Source: Ciona savignyi
Taxonomy: Eukaryota; Chordata; Ascidiacea; Phlebobranchia; Cionidae
DNA: 64,000 nucleotides
Assembly: GCA_000149265.1 (NCBI GenBank)
Contig: CH003275.1
Location: forward strand, 1,639,261 to 1,703,260
Direction of reading: 5' to 3'
Made by a program: the position numbers and the translations under genes. The notes below the pieces were generated by a model, which saw nothing but the letters and a program-made list of their open reading frames with translations, was not told the origin of the DNA and did no database searches. Positions within the stretch are counted from its first letter, which is position 1. Each line of letters begins with the position of its first letter. This document shows positions 11,301 to 22,400 of this stretch, piece after piece.

Positions 11301-14300
11301 CGGCACGATGAGATCATAAAGCGACTCTATACTGGCATCCAGTGCTCAGCTTGTGGGTTGCGCTTTACTACGAGGCAAACAGACATATATGCAGAGCACC
11401 TCGACTGGCACTATAGGGTGAACAGGAAAGACAAGGAGGGTGGAATCCAATGTCACAGGACCTTGTTTCCTGCTGCAGGGGTAAGTGTTTTTAACTATTG
11501 AATCTGAGTAAACAATGACAAATTCAAATATATAATTACATTAATAATCACTACCATCAATTTCCATTAAGCTTGATGTGTTTCTTTTTTATCTTTCTTT
11601 TTGGTTTTCCAAATATTTCAGATATGATGTACAATGTACTTATACGGATTTCAGGTGGACAATAAAACGCAATGTTTGAATTATGTTATATAGGGCACCA
11701 AATACGAATTTTTTTATGAAATTCCTTACAGTGTCCTTTTTACATGCCCTAGTGCAGCGGTTCCCAAACTGGGCGCCGCGGCGCCCTGGGGAGCCGCGAG
11801 ACTTTGCCAGGGGCGCCGCGAAAGCATGCGGAAGTTGCTGCATTTATTGTTTTTTTCACAAAAAACAGTACATGTGTGTTACACCAGTAAAACGTTAATT
11901 GGAGATGTTTGAGCCTGGTGTGCAACCCCATGCACTGGCATACAGCATTCGTTTTACTTGTAAAATCCATTGTTCGGTGTTATCTGCCACTATTTGCTCA
12001 CTAACATGGCATTGTTTTCGAATAATGGTTTGTCAAATAACTGCTTTGCATTAATTGACTGTTCGTCACTTTAGTAGTTTAGTGAATAGTTTTAAAGAGT
12101 TTTAATGGTTATCCAAATGCATGCTATAGTCTGGATATACAATATACAATACATGCAGTTTGAAAATTTTGGATTTATGAGGGAGCCGCAAGGTTTAATA
12201 AGTTTACAAAAGGCGCCGCCAACAAAAAAGTTTGGGAACCGCTGCCCTAGTGTAACGTATGTTTTACGCAATTCCCTAAGAACTAAACTAACATTGATGC
12301 AATTTAGTAACTTTTGAAATTTCCTCAACAGTAAAATATTCACGAATAAAGCTTACACCCACAAAAGTCCTATCTGTTTTCATGTAAAGTATTCTTTATA
12401 GGAATGGATCTGCTTCGAAGAAGTGGCCAAACCCGAGGAAAAGGACCCATTCAGCGAGGAACTAACCAAAGGGGAAATCCCTGGAGCAGAGGAAAACACA
12501 AACTTAACCGTCCCATTGACTGGAAAACAAGATGAAGATGTAAGTTGGTATTTCTAGTTTATAAGGGCTTAAGGTGAATTAAACTCGCTTTAAATGGCTC
12601 TTTTTTTTGTGGACGGTGATCAATAAGTAATCTATGGATTCCCAAAGTTCTATATAATCCAACGTGTCTTACATATAATTTCTAGGAATAAAGACTACTT
12701 TTGAAAGCTTGTGACTGCCAACTGATTGTTATTTTCCTTCCTAGCCGCTATCCATTTTTTTAACATATGTTTCAATTTAACAATATCATATTACATGTAG
12801 ACGTGCAAAGTATGCCATGAGCCGTTCGAAACCTTTTACAACGAGAACGTCGATGAATGGCAGTTCGCCAACTGTGTCAAAGTAGACGAACACAACTTCC
12901 ATCCAAGTTGTTACGAGGATAACAACTACGAATCAACCGCTTCACTTGTTGTGAGTTCTTTATTACAACAAAAATTCTATTTTTGTTGTTTATTATTAGT
13001 TATGGATTGGTTATCAACACTCATTATTGGTTATGGAAAAGTAGTTTACGGTTTCTATGATTCCGTATTTTCATGTAATATCAGCTCGCTGCTAAGTAAC
13101 TGGGCTTTTTATGTGGATTTTTAAAGTCAATATTTGCTCATTATTGGTTATGGAAAAGTAGTTCTACTTGGAAGTTTTCAGAAACCAAGTGGTTGGGAAA
13201 GATATTTGTAGGTTATTACGGTTAAAAATAGCAATTGTTCAGTGGGTGTAGTGTTTGTAGTATTATTGAAAATTGAAACCCGCTATTGGGAAACCTTGAT
13301 TAAACACAATAAAATGCTACGGAACTGTAGAGTTTAGCTGTATGAGTTGGAAATATTTTGTTGGCAGATTTAAATATACCAACTGCTGCCCTGTCCGGCC
13401 AGTTTAATAATTTCATTTTTATAAATAATCGCTAAAAAAGCTTTACATTTCTTTACCCCTAGACCCCGATAAAGACCCCACTTTACAACCCGTTGATGCA
13501 AGCGATCGGAATCCCAGGGTTAGATGAGACCCAGATTAAAGAGGAGCCAGGGTTAAAATCCAAAACCTTTGAAACCCCCGGAAGCCTGGAAGAAAAAACG
13601 CCAGAAAACTCTGAAAAGATGGAAATCACAGAAAATTCCGAAAGATTAGAAAATTCTGCCATAAAAATAAAAGAAGAGAAATTGGATGCAATTCCGCATG
13701 GTTTGTTTTGTGTGTATTTGAAAATTATTAAACGAGTCACAGTCAGCCATTCGTGTATATACATTTTTATGACAGACAACAAAATAATAAGCAGCCTCAA
13801 CAGAATTTCATTTTTCTAATCCGACAATATGTTAGGGATGTCCTTATCCATATCGGTTTAGATTCTAGGAATATTTTAAAATGCGGAATTTCGAATCGCT
13901 CTACATTATAATCAAGACTCCGTTAAGAATCAGTGCAAACTGAATCTTTAATTAAGAATCCCTTTGTAGTGACTTTACAAATTCCTGGTAACTTCTTCGC
14001 AAATTTTAAATGACCCAAAATTGACATTTGACACTATAAAGTACAAAAATTAAACCAACGTAGCATATATGTGTCTCTATTTAAACAGAAATATAAAATC
14101 AAAATCGACAGAAAAATCAGAAACGACTCAATAACCCTGAATTAATCTTAATGCACAACTGTATAAATAAATAATTACAATCCTTTTTTTGCAAGGTATA
14201 CACTTAATAACTAATTCTAAAATAAAAAATAATTATAAAAATGTAAATGAAATGATTGTAATTGTTATTTTCTTCTCTAGTATGTGATAAGCCTTTGCTT

Positions 14301-15558
14301 TTCCTGTATTTCCCCTATTTTTAACAGATTGTATGCCATCACAATTATTGAGGCCAGTTTCAATCAACACCTTCATTATTATCATAGCTAATAAAAGAAC
14401 CGTATATTTATGTTTTACATTCATGAAAGCGCAATCATAACCATCAGATTACCTTGCGCCGATCGCTGAGTAACAGAGCTGTAGCAAAATTACGTATATG
14501 ATTTATTCTTTTAGTTTTAGTTCAAACTATTAATCCACTGGATTGAGGTAACGTTCACTCAATGGGTACTCTCAGAACTTCCAATGTTTGCCAATTAAGT
14601 TAACCGGATAGATTAAATATTAACACTTTCATACCTTCTATTATATTACATGTAACAATTATATCTTCCCAATGCTTGTACATGGATTATGGTTGTCCAT
14701 CTTTTACCATCATACAGTATTATATAATATATCACATGGTGAGAAGTTTAAACCATAATATTCGCTTAATCCAACGCTTGCATTTTTCAGATGAAACATT
14801 TGATCAACCACAAATCCAAAGTGACACCACGTCCGAATTAATACCTGTGGACCGTAAGTAGCGTTTTTTCATTTTAACTCAGATGAAACCTTTTATAACC
14901 TCTTGAAATAAAGCTGTCATGCAGCGTAAACTTTATACATATTACTTCTGCATTTAATGTGGATTTTTAAGATAAACATAGTTAGCGATTATAATCCTGG
15001 CTTCCTCAATTATACTATTGCACACAGTATTAAATTTTATTCTAAAGTATCATTTATGTTATTACTTATAAACAGTTCCCTGAAAAAACTATCTAAGGAA
15101 TAGAATTTCGTTCATTCATACTTTTTTTATTTCTAGCCGAAACCACAGAAACAATTCCCGTTGAAATTGTTGCAAAAGATTCCTCTGGTTCTATGCAAGC
15201 TACTTGTGATGACATGTCCTGTGAAAATGACCTCAAACCCGCTGAAAATGACGTCACAGACAGCAAAGATGACGACAAACCCACTGAATATTATGCAAAT
15301 GCAAACCAAAATAACGTCGCCGGAAATGACGCCTCGACTAACGAACGCGTAGTGGCAACCGATCAAAATGACGTCATAACCACTGATGACGTCAAATCTA
15401 CCGATGCCGACGCAGTGGTCCATGATAATAATCCCTCAGATCAAACCTCAGTAATAGAGGCCGATGACCCTTCTGTAAGTGACGTAACATCTGCTGGTGC
15501 TGACGTAAAAACCCTTGAAGCTGCACCCCCTATTAATGAACATTCAGAGAACTTATAA
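2399..15558 (+). CDS. PCF11: PCF11, pre-mRNA cleavage complex II / termination factor (5' end outside window)
   Basis: PCF11 binds the RNA polymerase II C-terminal domain and bridges it to cleavage factor II (with CLP1) for mRNA 3'-end cleavage and termination in the nucleus. Exons read here: 2399-2459, 2568-2608, 2839-2904, 3099-3344, 3635-3792, 4194-4304, 4684-4793, 5226-5326, 5629-5785, 6369-about 7626/7693, 8050-8160, 8555-8753, 8960-9116, 9392-9456, 10048-10440, 10814-10941, 11300-11480, 12402-12539, 12801-12950, 13463-13700, 14791-14853, 15137-15558 (stop TAA). Phases agree throughout except at the uncertain 3' border of the long exon. Identity rests on the C-terminal block RLYTGIQC, RFTT, HLDWHYR, WICFEE and FHPSCYED, which follows human PCF11 closely. 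The middle is charged and low in complexity, as in the family. The CTD-interacting domain is not visible and must lie upstream of base 1. About 1,517 residues are encoded here. Confidence 0.93.
4806..4950 (+). repeat. ~22-bp tandem repeat in a PCF11 intron
   Basis: At least six imperfect copies of CACTGTTATAG followed by ATTGGGCCTAG or GTTGACAAG, directly after the donor at 4794. Intronic microsatellite-like tract. Confidence 0.8.
6369..7747 (+). CDS. PCF11: PCF11 long internal exon with EEPED repeats
   Basis: This large exon follows a TTTTCTAG acceptor and enters in phase 1 after the 5629-5785 exon. It begins with a Pro/Arg/Gly/His-rich stretch, then carries three near copies of EEPED(Y/F)IIA(G/N)M at about 6926-7075, then a long Lys/Glu/Asp-rich part. 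The frame stays open to a TAA at 7745-7747, but the last 15 codons look like intron and the Arg-rich exon at 8050 clearly continues the protein. Possible donors: GTTCAG at 7627 (phase 2, fits acceptor 8050), GTAGAC at 7694 or GTAGAA at 7712 (phase 0, would need acceptor 8057). I cannot choose among them by eye. Readthrough would give a truncated isoform. Confidence 0.85.
9776..10003. mobile_element. Short mariner-like MITE with TA target duplication
   Basis: The ends are CAGGGTGTCCCAAAA at the left and, on the reverse strand, CAGGGTGTCCCAAACAAAA at the right, with ATGACA shared further in. TA dinucleotides flank both ends (9774-9775 and 10004-10005). At about 228 bp with no ORF it fits a non-autonomous Tc1/mariner-type element. 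It lies in the PCF11 intron, ending 44 bp before the exon at 10048, so its right end is close to the branch-point region. Confidence 0.7.
10048..10440 (+). CDS. PCF11: PCF11 exon with HHPGPVN tandem repeats
   Basis: Phase-0 exon between a TTCTTAG acceptor and a GTAGGT donor, 131 codons. Residues from about 18 to 90 of the exon are imperfect repeats of VHHPGPVN with spacers such as HLPP, QMAP and QMLP. These correspond to a 36-bp DNA tandem repeat with CATCACCCGGGACCTGTCAA as core. The exon ends in VNQLLADLLAKGILPG, a hydrophobic helix-like segment that resembles the conserved LLxxLxxxGIL element in PCF11 proteins, followed by a KTEP tail. Confidence 0.85.
11049..11125 (+). repeat. Dispersed ~75-bp intronic repeat, copy A
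   Basis: Contains AATATCAGCTCGCTGCTAAG and TAACTG, shared with copy B at 13050-13125 in another PCF11 intron. A short unexplained repeat. Confidence 0.65.
11300..11480 (+). CDS. PCF11: PCF11 exon: first C-terminal zinc finger
   Basis: The exon encodes RLYTGIQCSACGLRFTT followed by a segment ending in AEHLDWHYRVN. The spacing Cys-x2-Cys and His-x3-His gives a C2H2-type finger, aligned from memory with human PCF11 (RLYTGIQCYSCGMRFTT, DHLDWHYR). Entry phase 2 from the exon ending at 10941; exit phase 0 at GTAAGT. The following exon at 12402 starts EWICFEE, matching human DWIEFEE, so the finger and its downstream CLP1-proximal segment are split by a roughly 920-bp intron that carries an hAT MITE. 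Confidence 0.93.
11755..12244. mobile_element. hAT-type MITE, copy 1, with perfect 8-bp target duplication
   Basis: The left end is CAGCGGTTCCCAAACTGGGC; the right end is the reverse complement with CAGCGGTTCCCAAACTTTTT. Subterminal sequences are GGCGCCGC-rich. Flanks are CCCTAGTG at 11747-11754 and CCCTAGTG at 12245-12252, an exact 8-bp duplication as expected for hAT transposition. 490 bp, no transposase. Over 90% similar by eye to the element at 50693-51197. It lies in the PCF11 intron between zinc finger 1 and the WICFEE exon. Confidence 0.9.
12801..12950 (+). CDS. PCF11: PCF11 exon: second C-terminal zinc finger
   Basis: Fifty in-frame codons between ACATGTAG and GTGAGT. The product starts TCKVCHEPFETFYNE and ends near FHPSCYEDNNYES. 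The CxxC pair and the HPSC pair are the expected ligands of the second PCF11 zinc finger (human CEICQEQFEQY and YHPSCYEDYQN, from memory). All four ligands are present. Confidence 0.93.
13050..13125 (+). repeat. Dispersed ~75-bp intronic repeat, copy B
   Basis: Matches 11049-11125 over TTTCTATG.TTCCGTATT and AATATCAGCTCGCTGCTAAG. No TIRs or tail were recognised. Confidence 0.65.
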
Positions 15559-15703
15559 CGATAATTGCATACCTTTTGTTGCGAGAAATCTTGTTTCGTT
15601 TTCAGCGTAGCCTTTTGTTCCCGTGCTTTTTTCTTCTGTCGGCAGATTTTTTCGTTTATTAGACTACTAGATATACTGTGACCTGTTCGGATTGCTGGAA
15701 AGG

Positions 15704-15709
15704 AATAAA
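15704..15709 (+). terminator. Polyadenylation signal of PCF11
   Basis: AATAAA lies 146 bases after the PCF11 stop codon and is followed within about 15-30 bases by T/GT-rich sequence. This is the first canonical hexamer downstream of the stop. Assignment rests on position only. Confidence 0.6.
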
Positions 15710-16029
15710 CTAAGAATTTTGTTCTGGTTTGCGGGTTGGTGTTTTAAGTTTGCTGTACAGGGGTCGGTTACTCGCTGCAAAAACAAATAAAACATAATTT
15801 TGCTTCTTTGATCTTGTATTTTTATTCCATTGTGTGTGAGGCGTTCTGCAGCTGAATTCGATAATCGTTGTGCAAGAAGAGAATATTTTTAATTTTATGG
15901 TCATCGACAGACCACAAGGGTCTCGGTCTCGGTTAATAAGGTACGCCTTACTAAGATAAAAGCCATGTAAGACGATTTAAGCGTAGCTATTACTGAATCG
16001 ATATGCGCATAGTGCAGTTGATTAATTCG

Positions 16030-16200
16030 AATATAGAATAGTCATGCTTATCCCCGTTGATGAGAATACGTAAGAGCCGTTAACACATGGGCAATCATCA
16101 GATTGGTTTCGTACCCAACGTATAGTTCCTGGGCTACTACAGTGGTTCCTGTATTATTCAGACGTTCCTTCTATTTAGTAGAACTTATCACGTAATCTCA
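16030..16200 (-). mobile_element. Diverged SINE fragment
   Basis: Read on the minus strand, this is the 3' module of the SINE: TTAACACATGGGCAATCATC and ATGCTTATCCCC are recognisable, with the 5' tRNA head missing. Heavily mutated. Confidence 0.6.
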
Positions 16201-16306
16201 CAAGTGGCAGGTTTTTCCCACTCTCGTAAGTAACGATTTATTTGTCATCTTACAGTGTAAATTTAGCAATCAGGGTAGGCCTAATATATGTTACTGATTG
16301 ACAAAT

Positions 16307-16603
16307 CCGGCCCGGTGGTCTAGCGGTTAAGTGCGTCGCCTTTCAATCGAAAGGTTGCAGGTGCGAAACTGGTCGCTAGCTAGTCGGTTGTGTCCTTGGG
16401 CAAGGCACTTTACGGACATTGCCTGAACCCAGCAGATTAATGGGTTCTACCAAATTAAAGGAACGTGTCTATTATACACAACACATTGCAATAGCTCCGG
16501 TAACCCGACGATGGGCGCGAGGTGATCTGACGATTGCCCGTGTGATAACCCCCTTGGTTTTCCCATTCACGGGGATAAACATGAATATCCTATATCCTAA
16601 ATA
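16307..16603 (+). mobile_element. Full-length composite tRNA-derived SINE (reference copy)
   Basis: The 5' head is tRNA-like: an A-box-like TGGTCTAGCGG at 16316-16326 and a B-box-like GGTGCGAAACT at 16360-16370 (the copy at 30714 has the better B box GGTTCGAAACT). A central block GTCCTTGGGCAAGGCACTTT follows, then a 3' module with AGCTCCGGTAACCCGACG and GAGGTGATCTGACGATTGCC, ending in CATGAATATCCTATATCC. The tail is built of TATCC units instead of poly(A). All other SINE calls are made against this structure. Confidence 0.88.
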
Positions 16604-17230
16604 ATTTACTTTTATAAAGTCAAGCGCGCTGATGTTCATAAAACCTGTTATATTGCGTTAGGTGTTTTAGTTTTATGCAAAAAAGAATTACAGTTCACCA
16701 ACTGAACTCAACCTGTAATGTGGGTTTGCAGTATATATTTTAATTTATTTACAATAAGAAATTCTACATTATCCACTGTTCTTTCCACATTATCTACTGG
16801 TCAAGTGCACTACTGACAAGGTTCGTACCGCCGTGTGAATGGTTAACATGACCGATTCATATGCAGTATTGAATACAAAAACGGACTTGTTGACAAGGTT
16901 CCAATAACAAAAACTTTCCGATTACGTTGCTTTCTGCGTTCAGCGAACTGGCGGCAAATAAGATCAAACTCGTTTCCCCTTTGGTCTCTCAAATTACATC
17001 CGACAAGTCGTGTATAAGTCTCTTTTGTAATGTCACGCTTTGCGTTTTCCTCTCCCGGAATTAAATGTATATATGAATTCTTTATACTTGGTGGTGATAA
17101 GAACTCCTTTGCTGTCTCTTGTATAAAATAATGATTAATGTATATCGACACTGATTGTACAACATTTTGTTGCCAAAGCATGTAAACATACACAACGTTT
17201 AGAATCAATATCCTGCTGAATAGGAGAGCG

Positions 17231-17520
17231 GAATAGGATATTCATATTTATCGCTGTGAATAGAAAAACGCAAGGGTCGTTAACAAGGGCAATCGTCAGA
17301 TCACCTCGTGCACACCGTCAGGTTACTGGAGCTATTACGGTGTGTTGTGTATGATTAACATGTTCTTTTAATTTTAGAAACCATCATTCCACTAGATTTA
17401 GGCAATGTCCGTTAAATGACTTGTCAAACGACACAATCGACTAGCTAGCGACCAGTTTCTAACCTTAAATCCTTCGTTTAAAAGGCGACGCACTAACCCA
17501 CCAAGCTAATCGGTCTGACC
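17231..17520 (-). mobile_element. SINE, near full length, diverged
   Basis: Reverse-strand copy with GGATATTCAT tail at the left and the tRNA-like head at the right (GACCGATTAGC read on the minus strand). The central block is damaged (TTGTCAAACGACACAATCGA on the plus strand). Confidence 0.78.
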
Positions 17521-17685
17521 GAAAGAGGAAATAACTCGGTGAGTTAGGTTGTTGCTCTTTAACCAAAGGGTGACATGTTTTTGTTTGTCCCCGGTTAGTC
17601 GGCTGTTTTCTTTTGTCGGGCACTGTTTTCAAACACCATGGGTTAATCAGTCTATTAATAATTAAGGAACGCCTTACTTACAAAC

Positions 17686-17790
17686 TTTCATAGCTCCAGT
17701 AACTCGACGGTGGGCGCAAGGTAACCTGACGATTGCGCCCGTGACAACGTCCCTGGCGTTTTCTTATTTTTCGACATAAAACATAAATAT
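17686..17790 (+). mobile_element. SINE 3' module only
   Basis: Contains only the distal module, from ATAGCTCCAGTAACTCGACG to a decayed tail. The tRNA head and central block are absent. Confidence 0.7.
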
Positions 17791-17954
17791 ACAATGCACA
17801 TAGCACACATAACATATACAATCCATAGTCACACTTCGAAAAGTCTTTTCACCATCACAGTCTCTGGATCTTTACAAGATTATTCCATTGAGTACAAGAT
17901 TAAAGGAGCGCTTACCACTTTTAATGTGAATTTCTGGGGAACCAAGCATAATCA

Positions 17955-18395
17955 TAGGATAGGAGAGGATAGGATAAGATAAGATATTCATGTTTATCCC
18001 CGTGAATGAGAAAACCAAGGGGGTTAACACACGGGCAATCATCAGATCACCTCGCGCGCCCCGTCGGTTTACCGGAGCTATCGCAGTGTGTTAGGATAGG
18101 ATAGGATATTCATGTTTATCCCCTTGAAAGGGAATCCCAAGCGGGTTAACACACGGCCAATCGTCAGATCACCTCGTGCGTGCCCACCGTCGGGTTAACG
18201 GAGCTATTGCAGTGTGTTGTATATAATAGACACGTTCCTTTAATTTGGTAGAACCCATTAATCCGCTGGGTTCAGGCAATGTCCGTAAAGTGCCTTGCCC
18301 AAGAACACAACCGACTAGCTAGCGACCAGTTTCGCACCTGCAACCTTTCAATTGAAAGGCGACGCACTAAACCACTAACTAAACCAACCGACCGG
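17955..18395 (-). mobile_element. SINE with an extra 3' module (dimeric tail)
   Basis: A full-length minus-strand copy occupies about 18093-18395. Its tail (GGATAGGATAGGATATTCAT on the plus strand) abuts a second, head-less 3' module at 17955-18092 that ends in its own GGATA-repeat tail. On the element strand the order is tRNA head, core, 3' module, tail, 3' module, tail. Confidence 0.82.
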
Positions 18396-19416
18396 AAAAA
18401 TCTTACCATCATATAGAATTAATCATAATAATCATAACATAATACCATACGGTATAAAAGTAATACCAAAACCCACTTTTATGCCTTAATGTTTGTACTG
18501 CACTGTCTTTAACAAGGGTATTCAATAATCGAATGCGTTACATGCCTGACTTGAGTGACTTCAATTTATTGTTTAACGAAGTGGTGGTAACCTGGGGAAT
18601 CCCCTGGTGGATTATTGTATATATTTTTTTCTCCATGACGTTCACTAATCATTGTTTACAGTTGCGTTGCTAATGTACGAAATTTCGTAACCCTAAATAA
18701 CCTATGCTCAAAATTTGACAGTCATTGTTATTTCGAAAACTTTTGTTTTGATGTCGCAATAAGCACGTGGTGCCTATGGAAACATTTAGTCAGCATTTAA
18801 TGAATTAACTCAGCAAGAGCAAGCCATGTAAAGCAGGTATTATGGGTACAATATTAAATATTTAGAAGAAAAAATAATATAATGACCTAGTATAGTCTAT
18901 ACCAACTAGAATGTAGGCATGTATGTTATCTTTCATAAAATATACGTATAGAGTTGTCATTTTTTCCCAGCAAGGAGATTTGATGTATAGAAACGAAATA
19001 AATAAACTTTCATGGTCATCTTGTATTAACTTGTAAGAAACATATGTGGGATGTAGAATTTATGGGAAAAACTAAAGAAAGGGAAACAAAGAAAGCAGAA
19101 ACTACACACAAAATGAAGAATAATGTGTTGGGTTAGTACTTGGGGCAGGTTTAGAATTAGTTTCTATAGTTTTATTATGCAGTTTCCTCCCTTAGACATT
19201 GCTATTGTAATGTGTTAGGTTTGTTATCCTCAAATTGGGTTCAGGCTATTTATTTAGTTGTTGGTATCGTAAATCACCGAAATTGAACTTAGATATCAAT
19301 AATTTTTTTTGCAGATACTTATGATAAATACAAACAGGCTTTGGAGGCACCTTGTTAAGAATTCTGCTTTTGTGTGATAAAAATTTCTATGACAGGTCAA
19401 CTAAAAACTTCCTAAA

Positions 19417-22400
19417 ATGGATGAAATTTTAAAAGCAACTTTTATTGCCGAAAAAACAATCAAGGACAAGAGACTGATTTTTCAAGTTTTTTTACAATCG
19501 GCTGAAACAAAAGTTGCCAGCATACCAGAAGAACAACAAAAAAACATTTTCACGAATTGCATTGAAGTTTATCTATCTGGAGATAACTTTCACAGTAAAT
19601 ATGCCGGTCTGATCATAAAGGAATATTTACCATTTTGCCAAAGTGCAATCAACGAGGTAATTAATGGAAGGATGGCGGAGAGCATTTTAATTGGACAACC
19701 AGAAAACGAATTGTCCGAATATTTGTTTCGGCGATTTTCGCTGACTAATATGCTTCTCTCCGGTACTTCGGCCGACTCAAAAGCGCACCGGCATTTTGTG
19801 TTGATCGTAAAAAGCGAAATTGTGAGGCTTATGTACGCCAGTAAGGATCACGTAACTTTTGCTGAGATCTGCCGACTTCTTATCGCGTAAGTGTGAACTT
19901 CTTGTTGTCGATTTGATGCTCTTTGAATCTTTACATGGAATAATTACTACCAGTACCAACACTGAATCGACTTATAAAAAATGTAGATGATATAAACACA
20001 ATCATGATGTTAATAATTAATAATTTTGCCAGTAAACAGAACTAAGATTAATGTGTTGATTTGCCTATAAGTTTTAATGGAAGGGAAATTCGAATGCTTT
20101 ATCCCCACAGATGGGAAAATGCAGCTAGGCATTATCACACAGACAATCATCTGTTATTATAATACATCCTGTTCCTAATCTACTTTGCATCCACAGACAT
20201 CCTACATGCATGCCTGCGATGAGTCGGAACTTCTCAATTTGTTCCTTGTCAATTCATGCCATGAGTGACTTTGTATTGCTTAAAAGTGATCGTGAGAATT
20301 TAAACAATTACTCTCAAGGTACTTGCTTTTCTGTGTGTGTTCTGTTTTATACCAAAAAAGTAAATTTAAAATTAGTATTGGTAAATAAGTCCAAATTTTA
20401 ATGTATTTACCAATACTAAACTTTAAAATTAGCATTGGTTAGTAAAATATATCCAGAGGTATCTGTACCAATTTGCAAGTGCAACTTGGGGGTGTAAATG
20501 CAAAAAAACAGACTAAAATCAAAACCTATTTTTTTGGAATCAATAAGAACCCATATCTAAATGTAAAAACATAATTTAATTTTACTTTTATAGGTTTTTG
20601 CTATCTACTACAACTGTGCTATGTCTTTTCAATTGTGCACATAATATTTCAAATTTAAATAAAAATGAACACGAAAAATAGGCAAAGCGGGTTGGACTGT
20701 CTAAAACATCATTAAGTTAAGCATAGTAGAAACAAACGGAAGTGTCTGTAAAACTCATTATCAAACATTGTATCAACAATCTGAATTTTACAATTGATGG
20801 ACTGGTATTAATTAAACTTCCACTATTATACAGGATGTTCAAGACGTTGCGAAGTTATTGGCGCATGTTTGGAGTAAAGCTCCCAATATATTGTTCCCGT
20901 CTCTGAAAGAAGTTTTCAATATTCTTTGCGACAACAAAACAGAACCGTCGAATGCATTAGGTTCGTGGATTGATAGATTCAAATTATTTCGTTGATATGC
21001 ATGTTTGCGAATAGCTGGAATTGTATTTCTTTGGTCAGTTTAACATGATCGTTTGTTATGTCGGATATATGTATATATCATTTAGTTTATTAACTGATAT
21101 ATCATTAGTTTTTTTGCCAACTGATTTTTTTGTGACTGTCCAAGTGTCCATAGGTTCAGTTTAATGCAACTTTTGAGTGATATTAATTTTCAAATTTTAG
21201 GTGATATTAATTTTCAAAAATGAACTGTTGGCACTAATCCACTTAATTTCCAAAATTTCACTGAACATTGGTTCCAGGTTGTTTGGTTGAGTTAATACCT
21301 GCTGGAATGATCGAGGAAGCAGTGAAACAGATCACCCACGACCCAACTATCCTTGACACCAGTATGTACTTGGCGTTGACCAGGATGGTCTCATGGCTCG
21401 GTTGGCCTACTGCGCAAAACACTCATTTGTGGATTCAGTCGTTTTTTAAACAGCTCGCTGAGTTGAACAAGTTTCAAATGCTTATCGACGTGACGCTGAA
21501 AACCATAGCAAAGGTTTATACAATTTGTTTTATATAGATGCCCAAACCTTTGACCAATGTGAGTTTAGATTTTAACACCCGTACGTTCCACCAAGACATA
21601 AGTTTTTATGTACATAAAATAATTTTAAATTATTTAACTTTATTTTAATACATACCGGTGCATATCCAAATCCATACACCATTTAACTCAATGCCTATAC
21701 TACAGTCGATTCCCCCATTCGCATTTTTAGTATAGGATAGGTTATTCGTGTTTTTCCTTGTGAATAGAAAAACGCAAGGAATGTTTTATTCATTGGCAAT
21801 CGTAAAATTACTTTACAAATGGGTAAGGAAGCATTCTTACATGAATAACTGTCCTCGCACCCACTTTATTCCACTGGGTTTAGGCAATGTCTGCTGATTA
21901 CTTTTCTGAAGGACACCACTAACTAACAAGAGCCCAGTTTAGAACCTGCAAACCTTCGGCTAAAAGACAGTCCACCAACCCATTAAGCCATTGGACCAGA
22001 CACATTTTTGGTTTAATTATAGTGCTGCTCAATGACATAAGAGTTCAAAATTTGTCTTGTTAATTGACAATAATTATATTTCAGGTTGTGATATGCATTA
22101 CAATCCCATTTGAGCGGCAATCAGCAGTCACTGTGCTGTGTCACATGCTGATAAGCTACCAGGCTTCCCCTGAAGCATTTCACATAGTCGCGCCACACAT
22201 ACCGCGGGTAAGTGCTGTGTATAGAACTATAATGTTTTATATAAGTAACGATTTACGATAATTAACAAAACTGTGCATCATCACAGTTTAATGAAATATT
22301 TATAGTTAATGGAAAATAGAATGTTAGCTTTCCTTTACATAACCTTATTGTTTTGACTGGAAGATTCTTTGCTGAACAGTATAGGTAGAAGTAGACAGAA

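Larger units (their letters stand above)
15710..19416. other. Intergenic spacer PCF11 - USP38, SINE-rich
   Basis: No coding exons were recognised. The interval holds five or more SINE copies or fragments on both strands (listed separately). From about 18420 to 19410 it is plain AT-rich sequence that presumably includes the USP promoter and 5' UTR. A CTATGACAG acceptor-like site at 19389-19397, about 20 bp before the USP start codon, could be a 5'-UTR splice or trans-splice acceptor, which is speculative. Confidence 0.6.

Noticed and set aside
16307..16380. Functional tRNA gene
   Set aside because: A/B-box-like sequences are present but the cloverleaf is poor and the segment is the head of a multicopy SINE.
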